A stretch of DNA of 10,335 nucleotides from positions 1 through 10,335 of the forward strand of contig JASJHI010000276.1 of NCBI GenBank assembly GCA_033791105.1. Reading direction: 5' to 3'. Shown in pieces: positions 1-7,782 of this stretch. The translations under genes and the position numbers were made by a program. The notes under the pieces are model-generated. The model searched no databases and was not told the origin of the DNA. It worked only from the letters and a program-made list of their open reading frames with translations. Each line of letters begins with the position of its first letter. Within the stretch, counting starts at the first letter, position 1. The DNA is from JASJHI01 sp033791105 (lineage in GTDB: Bacteria > Actinomycetota > Acidimicrobiia > Acidimicrobiales > Ilumatobacteraceae).

Positions 1-239
1 TTCTGACCGTGGGGTTTGGTGGTCCCTCCCAATCGGCGTCCCTCGCCTTCACCCACCGCTGCCGCCTCACGACAACACTCCTCGGGCGGGCCGCCGAGTC
101 CGCCGAGCTCGCGCGACCAGGGACGCCGACTCTGTCGATTGCCGAGGTCGCGAACGGTCTGATCTCCACGATCGAGTTCTTCTCCGACGATCAGCTCGAG
201 GCCGCTATCACCCGCCTCGAGGAGCTCTCCGCTCCCTGA
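1..239 (+). CDS. 3' end of an unrecognised gene (partial)
   Basis: The reading frame beginning at base 3 is open from the window edge to a TGA at 237-239, so this is probably the C-terminal part (about 78 residues) of a gene that starts outside. A GTG at 9 could be a start but has no visible ribosome-binding site within the window. Third codon positions are mostly G or C, most clearly in the second half, which supports coding. The final 30 residues look like two amphipathic helices rich in Glu, Leu and Ala, ending DQLEAAITRLEELSAP. I see no catalytic motif, signal peptide or membrane segment and do not recognise the family. It is convergent with the acyl-CoA synthetase gene, so it is not part of the ribosomal/glm cluster. 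Confidence 0.4.
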   Translation, partial: LTVGFGGPSQSASLAFTHRCRLTTTLLGRAAESAELARPGTPTLSIAEVANGLISTIEFFSDDQLEAAITRLEELSAP

Positions 240-288
240 ACGTGTCGTCAGGCGGCCCACAGCCCCCAGGGTGTTGCCGTCCGATCAC

Positions 289-312
289 GTCCGCGGTGGA
301 AGCCGCCCGGAC
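289..312. terminator. weak hairpin in convergent gap
   Basis: In the 152-base gap between two convergent genes, bases 289-293 pair with 308-312 and 294-296 with 303-305, giving an 8-bp GC-rich stem with a two-base bulge (306-307) and a six-base loop. No T-run follows on either strand, so this is only a candidate site for ending the plus-strand gene and/or the long minus-strand cluster. I see nothing else in the gap. Confidence 0.25.
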
Positions 313-391
313 TCAATTCGATACCGGTCAGCAACGAGCGGATAGCCGAGCTTGTTGACCGACCCCGTCCCCACCGCTCCGAGCTACGAAC

Positions 392-2116
392 CTACGAGCC
401 GAGCAGGGTCTCCTTCAGCTCGCGCTTCACGAACTTGCCGTTGGCGTTGCGCGGCAGGGCGTCACCGAGGAACCAGACCCGCTCGGGGATCTTGAACTTG
501 GCCAGTTTGGCCGAGAGAAACGAACCGAGCTCCTCTTCGCTCAAGGACGAACCCTCGCCGCAGACGATGGCCGCTCCGACGATCTCGCCGAGCCGGTCAT
601 CGGGCACGCCGAACACGGCCGCCTCGGCGATCGCCGGGTGCTGATAGATCGCCGCCTCGACCTCTGAGCAATAGACGTTCTCGCCGCCGCGCAGCACCAT
701 GTCCTTCGCCCTGTCGACGATGAACACGAACCCGTCCTCGTCGATCTCGGCGATGTCACCAGTGCGGAACCAGCCTTCCGGGATCGCATCGGCGGTCGCC
801 TCCGGTCGGTTCAGGTAGCCCTTGATCACGACCGAGCCGCGAAGGCAGAGCTCGCCCTTCTCGCCTGGAGGCACCTCCTCGCCGAGTTCGTCGACGAGCT
901 TGGCGTCGAGCACCGGGACGATCCGGCCACAGGAAGCAGGCTTCGCGACGTACAACGCCCCGGAGTTCGCTGTCGCGATGCCGTGTGTCTCGGTGAGTCC
1001 GTAGCCGGTGCTCGGCACACCGCCAGACAGTGACTTGTCGATCTTCTCGACGAGGTCGGGTTGCAATGGCGCACCGCCACCACCCATCCCGGCGAGGGAC
1101 GACGTGTCGCGCTTCTCCCAATCCGGATGCATCAGCAACTCTCTGCTCATCGTCGGGACACCGGAGAAGTTGGTCACCCGCTCGCGCTCGATCAGCTCGA
1201 GTGCACGGCCCGGCTCCCACTTGTAGGTGAGCACGATGCGCGAGCCCGAGATCGTCGCCGGCTGGAGCAGGCAGTTGTTGGCCGTGACGTGAAAGAGGGG
1301 TGTCGGCGCCATGAACACGTTCTGCGCCGGAGCGTCACTGCCCGCCACCGGGGATGCCGCGGCCGCACCACCGACCTTGGCCGCCGCAAGTCCGCCGACA
1401 GCGGCCATGAATGCAAGGTTCAGCACGTTGTGCACAGAACCGCGGTGTGTCAGCTGCGCTCCCTTCGGAAAGCCCGTCGTGCCGGACGTGTAGAAGATGC
1501 AGGCGTCGTCGTCGGCATCGATCTCGGCGGCCGGCAATTCGTCTGGCGCTGCGGATGGGTCGATCACGTCCTCCCAACGCGACGCTTCGGCCGGGAGATC
1601 TCCGTCGTAGCGCACGGTCAGCACGTGCAGCGGTGATTCGGCGCGCAATTCGTCGAGGACCGGCGCGATGCGCTCGATTCGCTCGGAGTCCGCGATCAGC
1701 ACCTTGGGCGCCGAGTCCTTCAACCCGTAGGCCATCTCTTCGGACGTCCACCACGCGTTCATCCCGACGCATGCGGCGCCGAGCGAGACGATCGCCCAGT
1801 AGCCGAACACCCACTCCGGGTAGTTGCGCATCGCGAGCGCGACACGGTCGCCCGGCCCGACGTCGTGCACGTCGCGGAGGTGCTGAGCGAGCGCCTTGAC
1901 GATTGCGTCGGCCTCCGCGTAGGTGTAGCGCTCGTCCTCGTAGACGACGTAGTCGGCAGCGCCGTAGCCTGACGCCAGCTCCCAGACGAACCGCATCGTC
2001 GGCGGTGCGCTCTCGAATACGCGCATCGGTACGTCGCGGACGGTGATCTCCTTCATCGCGAACTGTGCGCCCGGCGCAGTCAGCTCTTCCCAGGCCAGTT
2101 GGTATTCCTCGAACAT
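392..2116 (-). CDS. FadD-type acyl-CoA synthetase (AMP-forming)
   Basis: A 574-residue member of the ANL (adenylate-forming) superfamily. Such enzymes activate a carboxylic acid with ATP to an acyl-adenylate and pass it to CoA. All core motifs are visible: the phosphate-binding loop YTSGTTGFPKG (residues 209-219), YGLTET (372-377), the ribose-binding RTGD (451-454), the hinge and C-domain start DRAKDMVLRGGEN (468-480), and the catalytic lysine K561 in NANGKFVKREL. Length is normal for a soluble acyl-CoA ligase. An Ala/Gly-rich stretch (238-260) lies between the P-loop and the PTPLFHVT segment; it looks like a variable loop. The ATG at 2114-2116 is chosen because the N-terminal LTAPGAQF block resembles related actinobacterial FadDs; no strong Shine-Dalgarno is seen, and M21 is an alternative start. 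The gene is last in the cluster, 57 bases after acpS. Its substrate cannot be read from sequence; a fatty or related carboxylic acid is the family-level expectation. Confidence 0.9.
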   Translation of the reverse strand: MFEEYQLAWEELTAPGAQFAMKEITVRDVPMRVFESAPPTMRFVWELASGYGAADYVVYEDERYTYAEADAIVKALAQHLRDVHDVGPGDRVALAMRNYPEWVFGYWAIVSLGAACVGMNAWWTSEEMAYGLKDSAPKVLIADSERIERIAPVLDELRAESPLHVLTVRYDGDLPAEASRWEDVIDPSAAPDELPAAEIDADDDACIFYTSGTTGFPKGAQLTHRGSVHNVLNLAFMAAVGGLAAAKVGGAAAASPVAGSDAPAQNVFMAPTPLFHVTANNCLLQPATISGSRIVLTYKWEPGRALELIERERVTNFSGVPTMSRELLMHPDWEKRDTSSLAGMGGGGAPLQPDLVEKIDKSLSGGVPSTGYGLTETHGIATANSGALYVAKPASCGRIVPVLDAKLVDELGEEVPPGEKGELCLRGSVVIKGYLNRPEATADAIPEGWFRTGDIAEIDEDGFVFIVDRAKDMVLRGGENVYCSEVEAAIYQHPAIAEAAVFGVPDDRLGEIVGAAIVCGEGSSLSEEELGSFLSAKLAKFKIPERVWFLGDALPRNANGKFVKRELKETLLGS

Positions 2117-2140
2117 GGTCAGGGATGATCGCAGCGTCGC

Positions 2141-2165
2141 GCCGTCCGGCCCAATTCCCGACGGC
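2141..2165 (-). other. hairpin between acpS and the acyl-CoA synthetase gene
   Basis: In the 57-base gap, GCCGTC (2141-2146) and GACGGC (2160-2165) are perfect inverted repeats around a 13-base loop. There is no T-run. It could partly terminate or process the transcript before the last gene, or be fortuitous in such GC-rich DNA. I found no convincing separate promoter for the downstream gene here. Confidence 0.2.
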
Positions 2166-2173
2166 GTCAGGCG

Positions 2174-2539
2174 CTACTCGGCGACGACGTACGCGACCGC
2201 CACGAGATCGCTGTGCGTCAGCGAGAGATGCCACCGCACGACACCCGCCTCGTCGGCCAGCTCAGCCGCGCGGCCCGTGAACTCGAGGTGCGGCGCGCCC
2301 GACTCCGCGCGGTCGACCCACACCTCGTGAAATCCGAACGCACCCAGACCGAGCCCGAGTGCCTTCATCACACCCTCCCGCGCAGCGAACCGCACCGCCA
2401 GCGACGGGACCGGATCGGCGTGGGGAGCGACATACGCCAACTCGACATCGGTGAACAGTCGTGTGCGCATCGACGGCGTGCGTTCGAGCGACCGGCGGAA
2501 CCGTTCGATGTCGACAACATCGACCCCGATCCCGATCAT
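2174..2539 (-). CDS. acpS: holo-[acyl-carrier-protein] synthase
   Basis: A 121-residue protein of the usual AcpS length. The family transfers 4'-phosphopantetheine from CoA to a serine of acyl carrier protein, turning apo-ACP into the form used in fatty acid synthesis. The N-terminal GIGVDVVDIERF block carries the metal-binding aspartate (D7). FAAREGVMKALG (residues 51-62) supplies the conserved glutamate (E55); the family's common Lys before it is Arg here, a conservative change. The C-terminal HLSLTHS (104-110) followed by a hydrophobic strand is also typical. The ATG at 2537-2539 places the metal-site Asp correctly. The gene starts 15 bases after the glmS stop, with a GAGG-like element overlapping that stop region, so it is very likely co-transcribed and perhaps translationally linked. 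Confidence 0.93.
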   Translation of the reverse strand: MIGIGVDVVDIERFRRSLERTPSMRTRLFTDVELAYVAPHADPVPSLAVRFAAREGVMKALGLGLGAFGFHEVWVDRAESGAPHLEFTGRAAELADEAGVVRWHLSLTHSDLVAVAYVVAE

Positions 2540-2554
2540 CGACGCCGACGATCC

Positions 2555-5500
2555 TCAGCCGCGCCAGTGGTCGGCGGTGTCGGAGATCGGGCCGATCAGC
2601 AGCTCTTCCACCGACAACTCGCCGAGGCGAGAGTCGTCGAACGCGCCCTCGGTCTCGGTGACCCAGTCGACGAGCCGGTCGTAGCGGCCGTCGTAGCCCT
2701 GCAGAACACCACGCATCTCATCCGCCGGCAGACGATCGTGGAGCACGACGTGCAGCAGCGTGATCCCGGTCGTCTCGCCCGACTTCACCTCGGGGACGAA
2801 GATCACCTTGCGGCCATCACTGCGGCCGGTGGCGACCAGCACCTCGCGCTCGGAGGCGACGCGGCGCTTGGTGCCCTGGAGCGCTCCGTTGCGTTCGACG
2901 CGGCTCGTGAGGTGCTGCGAGATGCCACCCCGGTCGACGACAGAGATCGTGTCGTCGTCCACCCCGTACCGGGTGTAGCCGAGCACGTCCGCGACCGCCG
3001 GATCGAGGTCCGCGAGCACCTTCATCGTGCGGTAACTCAGCACATCGCGCCCGGCGCCTGCCTCGAGGGCCGCCTGGACGAGCGCACGGCCGATGATGCC
3101 CTCGTCGCTACGCGAGATCCCGACGGTAACCGTCTTCGCCTGATGCTTGATCGTGTCGACCGGCCGGGTCAATTCCTCGATCGATCGGGTCAGCCCGGCG
3201 ACGAGGTCGTCGATCAGCGCGCCCGGTGTGCCGACCTTCCCGGAGTCGAGTTGGTACTGCTCGACCGGTCGGTCCGACATCACGTCGGCGAGGAGCCGAG
3301 AGAGTCCCACCGCGCTCGACGCCTCGAGGTGCCCGTCGTAGAGCGACGACCGGAGGCCGCCGTGGAACGCCTCGGTGGGCTGCTGGAGATCGGTACGCAA
3401 CCGACCCAGCACTTGATCGCCCGAGAGGCCGGCGCCGACGAGCTGCTCGACCGCTTCACGTGCCTCGCGCAACGGGTGCGCCGACGCATCGATCGCCAAC
3501 GCCGCCTCGTATCCGAACAGGTGGCCGACCATCGCCGACAGGATGAACCCCAACGCAGGATCGACGGCGGGCACCTCGAGCGTCGCGGCGGCGTCGTAGC
3601 GCGTCTCGCCGTCGTTGGCGACGACGATCGGTGTGGCCTTGTGCGCCTTGAAGATCGCCACCTCCTTCGCGACATCGTCGGCCGTCGAGCCGACGAGTCC
3701 AGCCGCGCACACGAGGATCAGCGGCTCAGACGAGAGGTCGATGTGCTTCTTGTCCTCGGTCGTGTCGCAGGCCATCGACTTGTAGCAGAGCTCGCTGAGC
3801 TTGATGCGCACCTCTTCGGCGGCGACCTTGTTCGGGCCGTTTCCGACGACCGCCCAGTAGCGCTTGGGTGGCGCGTATCGACGGGCTGCCTCGGCGATCG
3901 CCGCACGGCGGCCCAGCACATCGCGCATCGCGTCGGGCAATTCACGCAGCGAAGCGAGCAGCTTCGACCTGCGCCGCTCGTCACCCTTGCCGCATGCCTC
4001 CGCGATCGCGCACGACAGCAGCGCGCCCGCCGCCACCTGTGCATAGAAGGCCTTGGTCGATGCGACGCTCATCTCCCCGTCGCGCCCGTCGGAGGTGTAC
4101 ATCACGCCGTCGGCCTTGTCGGTGAGATCGCTGCCACGCCGGTTGACGATGCCCAGCACTGCGGCGCCGCGCGAGCGCAGCAGGTCGACGGTGCGATTCG
4201 TGTCGGTCGTGGTGCCGGATTGGCTGACGGCGATCGCCAACGTGTCGCTCATGTCGAGCCGCATTCCGAACCCGGACAGCTCGGTCGCCGTGATCGCGTC
4301 GACGTCGAGCGTTGTCTCGGTGAGTTCGTCGAGAATCGCGGCCGTGCTCTGACCCGCGACCGCGGCAGTGCCCTGTCCGATGACCCGGATGCGGGTGATC
4401 GAACCACCGGCAAGCCGTGTGGCGATCTCGTCGGGGAGGGCCCGCGCACCGACGACCGCGTGCAGCAGACCGTCGCGTTCAGCGATCTTTCCCCGCAGCG
4501 TCTTGGCGAAGCTGTTCGGCGCCTCGGTGATCTCCTTGAGCAGGAAATGCGGTGCGTCACCGCGATCGATGTCGCGCGTGGTCACCTCGGCGAAGACCAC
4601 ATCATCTTCGGATACGGGCAGCTCGCGACCGTCGTAGGCGAGGCGGACGATTCCGTCCAGTTCTCCGGCATCCGCGCCGTCGAGCAGGACGATCTCGCCG
4701 CCTGATTCACCGTCCATCCGGACGTAACGCGCCGTCTCCTCGACCACCCCGTACGGCTCACTGGCGACGATGTAGCAGTCGTCGGCGAGCCCGACGTACA
4801 GGCCCTGGCCGCTCCCGCGCAGGGCGAGGTACAGCGTCGACGGTGAGTCGGCCACCGCCACCCCGATTGCGACGGATCCCTCGAATGCGCTGACCGTACG
4901 GCGGAACGCCTCGACGGTGGACGACGCATCGGCGAGATGCCGTCCCATCAAGGTCGGAATCACCTTCGCATCGGTCGTGATCGTCGGCGGGATGCGGAGT
5001 TCGTGCAGCGTGCGCAGGTCGGCGTGGTTGTCGACGTCGCCGTTGAGCGCGGCGACGACGTAGGGCGGCTCGACGCCACCGGGTTGCTCCATCTCGACCG
5101 AGTTGAGGGGATGCGTGTTCGGTTCGCTGATCGTCCCGACGCTGGCCCAACGGGTGTGCCCGAGTAGCGCAACACGGGAGTCGGGCGACTCGAGCGCTCG
5201 ACGCAGAAGTGCGTCGGAGGCGAGGGCGGCCCGCAACGCCGCTGTGTTGTCGCCCAGTTCACCGATCTCGGCAGCGGCCTTGTATGCGAACGACAGCGAG
5301 CCTGCCGCCGCGACGACCGACGTGGATTGGAAGAGCGGATCGGTGCCGCGTTCGGCCAACAGCGCCGCGAGCGCGTCGGACTCGATGTCGTGTCCCCACA
5401 CGTAGAGGTGGATCCCGGCGGAGTCGCGTCCGCGAACCTCGAGCCGGTCGATGGCCGAGAATGCCTGCTGCGCCGCGAGGTAGCCGGCGAGCACGGATGC

Positions 5501-5905
5501 TGTTGCCCCCGGACCGGCGAGCGCCTCGACCTCTGCAACCGTGCGCAGCCGGTCGCTGCGAATCGACCAGATCGCATCTTTGAGGGCGATCAGTTCGGCA
5601 TTCGCCCGTTCGAGCTCTTCGGCGGCAACGTCGCTGGACTCGTCGAGGTCTGCCTCGGACTCCGCCACGAACGCGCCGAGAACGTCGAGGCGCGCGATCA
5701 GCGTTGCACGCAGGTCGGGTTGGTTCGCGAGCGCCTGCACTCCGGGCAGACCGTGCAGGTCGTCATCGACGGATCGCACGAGCCGCGCCATCGCGACCAC
5801 GTCCGGTCGCGCAGCCAGCGCACGGTCGAGTCCGCCGACGAGATCTGCCGCCGCAGGGGTGGGTCGAGTCGGCGGACGACTCACGATGCCGATGATTCCG
5901 CACAT
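2555..5905 (-). CDS. glmS: oversized GlmS-type glutamine-fructose-6-phosphate aminotransferase
   Basis: A 1116-residue protein. GlmS makes glucosamine-6-phosphate from fructose-6-phosphate and glutamine, the first step to UDP-GlcNAc and peptidoglycan. The start is fixed by MCGIIGIV, whose Cys2 is the glutaminase nucleophile after Met removal. Glutaminase motifs: RGRDSAGI (158-165), HTRWAS (250-255), NG (288-289) and DAKVI (312-316). LLKEI (455-459) begins the isomerase half. The first SIS domain (about 495-640) has SQSGTTTDT (561-569) and ASTKAF (615-620). In the second (about 680-820), K702, E705 and H721 align with the E. coli GlmS active-site Lys485, Glu488 and His504. QAKTVTV (922-928) matches the AKSVTVE tail of normal GlmS, making K924 the likely Lys603 equivalent. 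Unusual parts: about 125 extra residues between Cys2 and RGRDS, about 40 more before HTRWA, and about 186 beyond the normal end. Its place after glmM supports a GlmS role; a divergent relative with another sugar substrate is possible. Confidence 0.88.
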   Translation of the reverse strand: MCGIIGIVSRPPTRPTPAAADLVGGLDRALAARPDVVAMARLVRSVDDDLHGLPGVQALANQPDLRATLIARLDVLGAFVAESEADLDESSDVAAEELERANAELIALKDAIWSIRSDRLRTVAEVEALAGPGATASVLAGYLAAQQAFSAIDRLEVRGRDSAGIHLYVWGHDIESDALAALLAERGTDPLFQSTSVVAAAGSLSFAYKAAAEIGELGDNTAALRAALASDALLRRALESPDSRVALLGHTRWASVGTISEPNTHPLNSVEMEQPGGVEPPYVVAALNGDVDNHADLRTLHELRIPPTITTDAKVIPTLMGRHLADASSTVEAFRRTVSAFEGSVAIGVAVADSPSTLYLALRGSGQGLYVGLADDCYIVASEPYGVVEETARYVRMDGESGGEIVLLDGADAGELDGIVRLAYDGRELPVSEDDVVFAEVTTRDIDRGDAPHFLLKEITEAPNSFAKTLRGKIAERDGLLHAVVGARALPDEIATRLAGGSITRIRVIGQGTAAVAGQSTAAILDELTETTLDVDAITATELSGFGMRLDMSDTLAIAVSQSGTTTDTNRTVDLLRSRGAAVLGIVNRRGSDLTDKADGVMYTSDGRDGEMSVASTKAFYAQVAAGALLSCAIAEACGKGDERRRSKLLASLRELPDAMRDVLGRRAAIAEAARRYAPPKRYWAVVGNGPNKVAAEEVRIKLSELCYKSMACDTTEDKKHIDLSSEPLILVCAAGLVGSTADDVAKEVAIFKAHKATPIVVANDGETRYDAAATLEVPAVDPALGFILSAMVGHLFGYEAALAIDASAHPLREAREAVEQLVGAGLSGDQVLGRLRTDLQQPTEAFHGGLRSSLYDGHLEASSAVGLSRLLADVMSDRPVEQYQLDSGKVGTPGALIDDLVAGLTRSIEELTRPVDTIKHQAKTVTVGISRSDEGIIGRALVQAALEAGAGRDVLSYRTMKVLADLDPAVADVLGYTRYGVDDDTISVVDRGGISQHLTSRVERNGALQGTKRRVASEREVLVATGRSDGRKVIFVPEVKSGETTGITLLHVVLHDRLPADEMRGVLQGYDGRYDRLVDWVTETEGAFDDSRLGELSVEELLIGPISDTADHWRG

Positions 5906-6007
5906 GGCGGTCCAGCCTACCGATCGCTGTCGTTGGCCTCCCGGCGGCCGATCCCACCCCGCACGAATGGCGGATACAACGCCCCGCGATGGGTGGCCCC
6001 AGGAGGA

Positions 6008-7321
6008 TCAGGCGAAGCGCGTCCGGGCCACGCTGATCAGCTCGACTGCGGCCGACTCGGCCTCGTCGGCCGAGGCCGCCTCGACCATCACCCTGATCAG
6101 CGGCTCGGTGCCGCTGGCCCTCACGAGCACGCGACCCGTGTCGCCCAGGCGCCGCTCGACCGCCGCGATTTCCTCAGCGAGTTGTTCGGCCACGTCGGGG
6201 ACACGTTCGGCCACGACGAGATTGTGCAGGACCTGCGGCAGCGACGTCATCGCCGTCTTGGCAAGGTCTGCGAGCGCACCGGTGCGAGAGACGATGTCGA
6301 GCAATGCGACGCCGGTGAGCAGGCCGTCGCCGGTGGTCGCATGATCCGAGAAGATGACGTGGCCACTCTGCTCGCCACCGAGCGAATAGCCACCGGCATT
6401 GAGCGCCTCGAGCACGTACCGGTCGCCGACGGCGGTCTCGATCACCTCGATGCCGGCCGATCGCATCGCCAGTCGGAAGCCGAGGTTGGTCATGACGGTG
6501 ACGACGACGGTGTCGTCGCGCAACTCACCGCGCGAACGCAGGTCCTCAGCACAGATCGCAATGATGTGGTCACCGTCGACAACCGTGCCCGTGTGGTCGA
6601 CCGCGATGAGTCGATCTGCATCACCGTCGAGGGCGATGCCGAGATCGGCTCCCACGCGGACCACCTCGGCCGCCACGGTCTCCGGCCAGGTCGCGCCGCA
6701 CCGGTCGTTGATGTTGCGACCGTCGGGCTGGTCGGCAACCGCGGTGACCTCGGCCCCCGCGGCGCTGAACAGTGAAGGCGCGAGCCCGGACGCGGCGCCG
6801 TTGGCGGTGTCGACGACGACACGCAAGCCATCGAGCGATCGGCCCTGGAGCAGGCGCAGCAAGTGATCGACGTAGGCGCTGTGGTCGGGATCGAACTCGA
6901 TCGACCCGACATGGTCACCGACCGGCCCGAGCGTGGCGAGCTCGCGCTCGATCCGCCGCTCGATCTCGTCGGGAAGTTTGGTGCCGCCGACGGCGAACAG
7001 TTTGATGCCGTTGTCGCGGTAGGGGTTGTGTGATGCCGAGACGACTGCGCCCATCGCACCGCGTCGTTGCGCCTCGTAAGCGACGGTCGGTGTCGGAACC
7101 ACCCCCAGGCGAGCAACGTCGACGCCTTCTGACGCGAATCCCGCGGCCAACGCGGCCATCAGCATCGACGTCGATTCGCGAGTGTCGCCGCCGATGACGA
7201 CCGAGGAAGCGTGCGGCTCGTCGACCAGGACCCGAGCGGCAGCGCGGCCGAGCCGCAGCGTGAACTCGCCGGAAAGGTCGGTGTTGGCGACACCGCGGAC
7301 GCCGTCCGTGCCGAACTTCAT
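6008..7321 (-). CDS. glmM: phosphoglucosamine mutase
   Basis: A 437-residue cytosolic enzyme of the alpha-D-phosphohexomutase family, interconverting glucosamine-6-phosphate and glucosamine-1-phosphate on the way to UDP-GlcNAc. Motifs appear in the expected order: FGTDGVRG (3-10) typical of GlmM; the phosphoserine loop SASHNP (95-100) with S97 as the catalytic serine; the metal-binding loop DGDADR (232-237); the sugar-binding GEQSGH (316-321); and the phosphate-binding RASGTEPLIRVM (401-412). Length is at the family norm of about 440-450 and nothing appears degraded. The ATG at 7319-7321 puts the FGTDGVRG motif directly at the N-terminus as in homologues, and a GGCGG element lies about seven bases upstream. 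The gene starts 34 bases past the rpsI stop and is followed after 102 bases by glmS, whose product it uses. Confidence 0.97.
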   Translation of the reverse strand: MKFGTDGVRGVANTDLSGEFTLRLGRAAARVLVDEPHASSVVIGGDTRESTSMLMAALAAGFASEGVDVARLGVVPTPTVAYEAQRRGAMGAVVSASHNPYRDNGIKLFAVGGTKLPDEIERRIERELATLGPVGDHVGSIEFDPDHSAYVDHLLRLLQGRSLDGLRVVVDTANGAASGLAPSLFSAAGAEVTAVADQPDGRNINDRCGATWPETVAAEVVRVGADLGIALDGDADRLIAVDHTGTVVDGDHIIAICAEDLRSRGELRDDTVVVTVMTNLGFRLAMRSAGIEVIETAVGDRYVLEALNAGGYSLGGEQSGHVIFSDHATTGDGLLTGVALLDIVSRTGALADLAKTAMTSLPQVLHNLVVAERVPDVAEQLAEEIAAVERRLGDTGRVLVRASGTEPLIRVMVEAASADEAESAAVELISVARTRFA

Positions 7322-7355
7322 CAGAGATCCGCCGGGATCGGAATCGCCGCAGCGA

Positions 7356-7751
7356 TCAGCGCTTGGTGAACTGCGGCGCCTTACGGGCCTTCTTGAGGCC
7401 GTACTTCTTGCTCTCCTTCTTGCGCGGGTCGCGCGTCAGGAGGCCGGCCGTCTTCAGCGTCGCCCGCGTCTCGGGGTCGATCTCGGCGATCGAACGAGCG
7501 ATCGCCATGCGCAGCGCGCCGGCCTGACCGCTGACGCCACCGCCGGTGATGGTCGCGGTGATGTCGTAGGACTCGCGAGTCTCGGTGACCTCGAGCGGCG
7601 ACGCGACGATCATCTGCGACGCGGCGGTCGGGAAGTACTCATCCAACGTCTTGCCGTTGATCGAGAAATCGCCGGTGCCGGGACGAACCTGGGCGCGGGC
7701 GACAGCGCGCTTGCGGCGTCCGGTGGTCTGGGTGAGCGGTGCGGTATCCAT
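7356..7751 (-). CDS. rpsI: 30S ribosomal protein S9
   Basis: 131 residues, the standard length for S9, a small-subunit protein whose C-terminal tail reaches the decoding (P-site) region. Visible signatures: GRRKRAVARAQVRPG (11-25), INGKTLDEYFP (31-41), the GGGVSGQAGALRMAIARSI segment (70-88), and the basic tail ending KARKAPQFTKR, where the last arginine is the conserved tRNA-contacting residue. The frame is open further upstream to 7835, but that would overlap rplM. The ATG at 7749-7751 is chosen because it gives the family length and because a purine-rich GAAGAAG lies 11 bases upstream. It follows rplM after 31 bases, the classic rplM-rpsI pair. Confidence 0.97.
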   Translation of the reverse strand: MDTAPLTQTTGRRKRAVARAQVRPGTGDFSINGKTLDEYFPTAASQMIVASPLEVTETRESYDITATITGGGVSGQAGALRMAIARSIAEIDPETRATLKTAGLLTRDPRKKESKKYGLKKARKAPQFTKR

Positions 7752-7782
7752 CAGATTGAGTACTTCTTCATGAACGAAAGGC

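Noticed and set aside
1335..2234. 299-residue minus-strand frame overlapping the acyl-CoA synthetase
   Set aside because: It is an alternative frame of the real gene with very high Arg content and extends over the acpS end.
2213..4705. 830-residue open frame on the plus strand, antisense to acpS and glmS
   Set aside because: It runs opposite to two genes with unmistakable motifs. Its translation is dominated by Arg, Asp, His, Gln and Val, as expected for the mirror of GC-biased codons, and it has no recognisable domain.
5906..6007. Possible glmS ribozyme/riboswitch or separate promoter before glmS
   Set aside because: The 102-base gap shows no ribozyme-like fold that I can recognise, the known glmS ribozyme is essentially a Firmicutes feature, and the best promoter-like pair (TTGTAT-17-TGGGAT) is too weak.
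5327..6775. 482-residue open frame on the plus strand, antisense to glmS and glmM
   Set aside because: The same shadow pattern; it spans the ends of two real genes and the gap between them without any domain signal.
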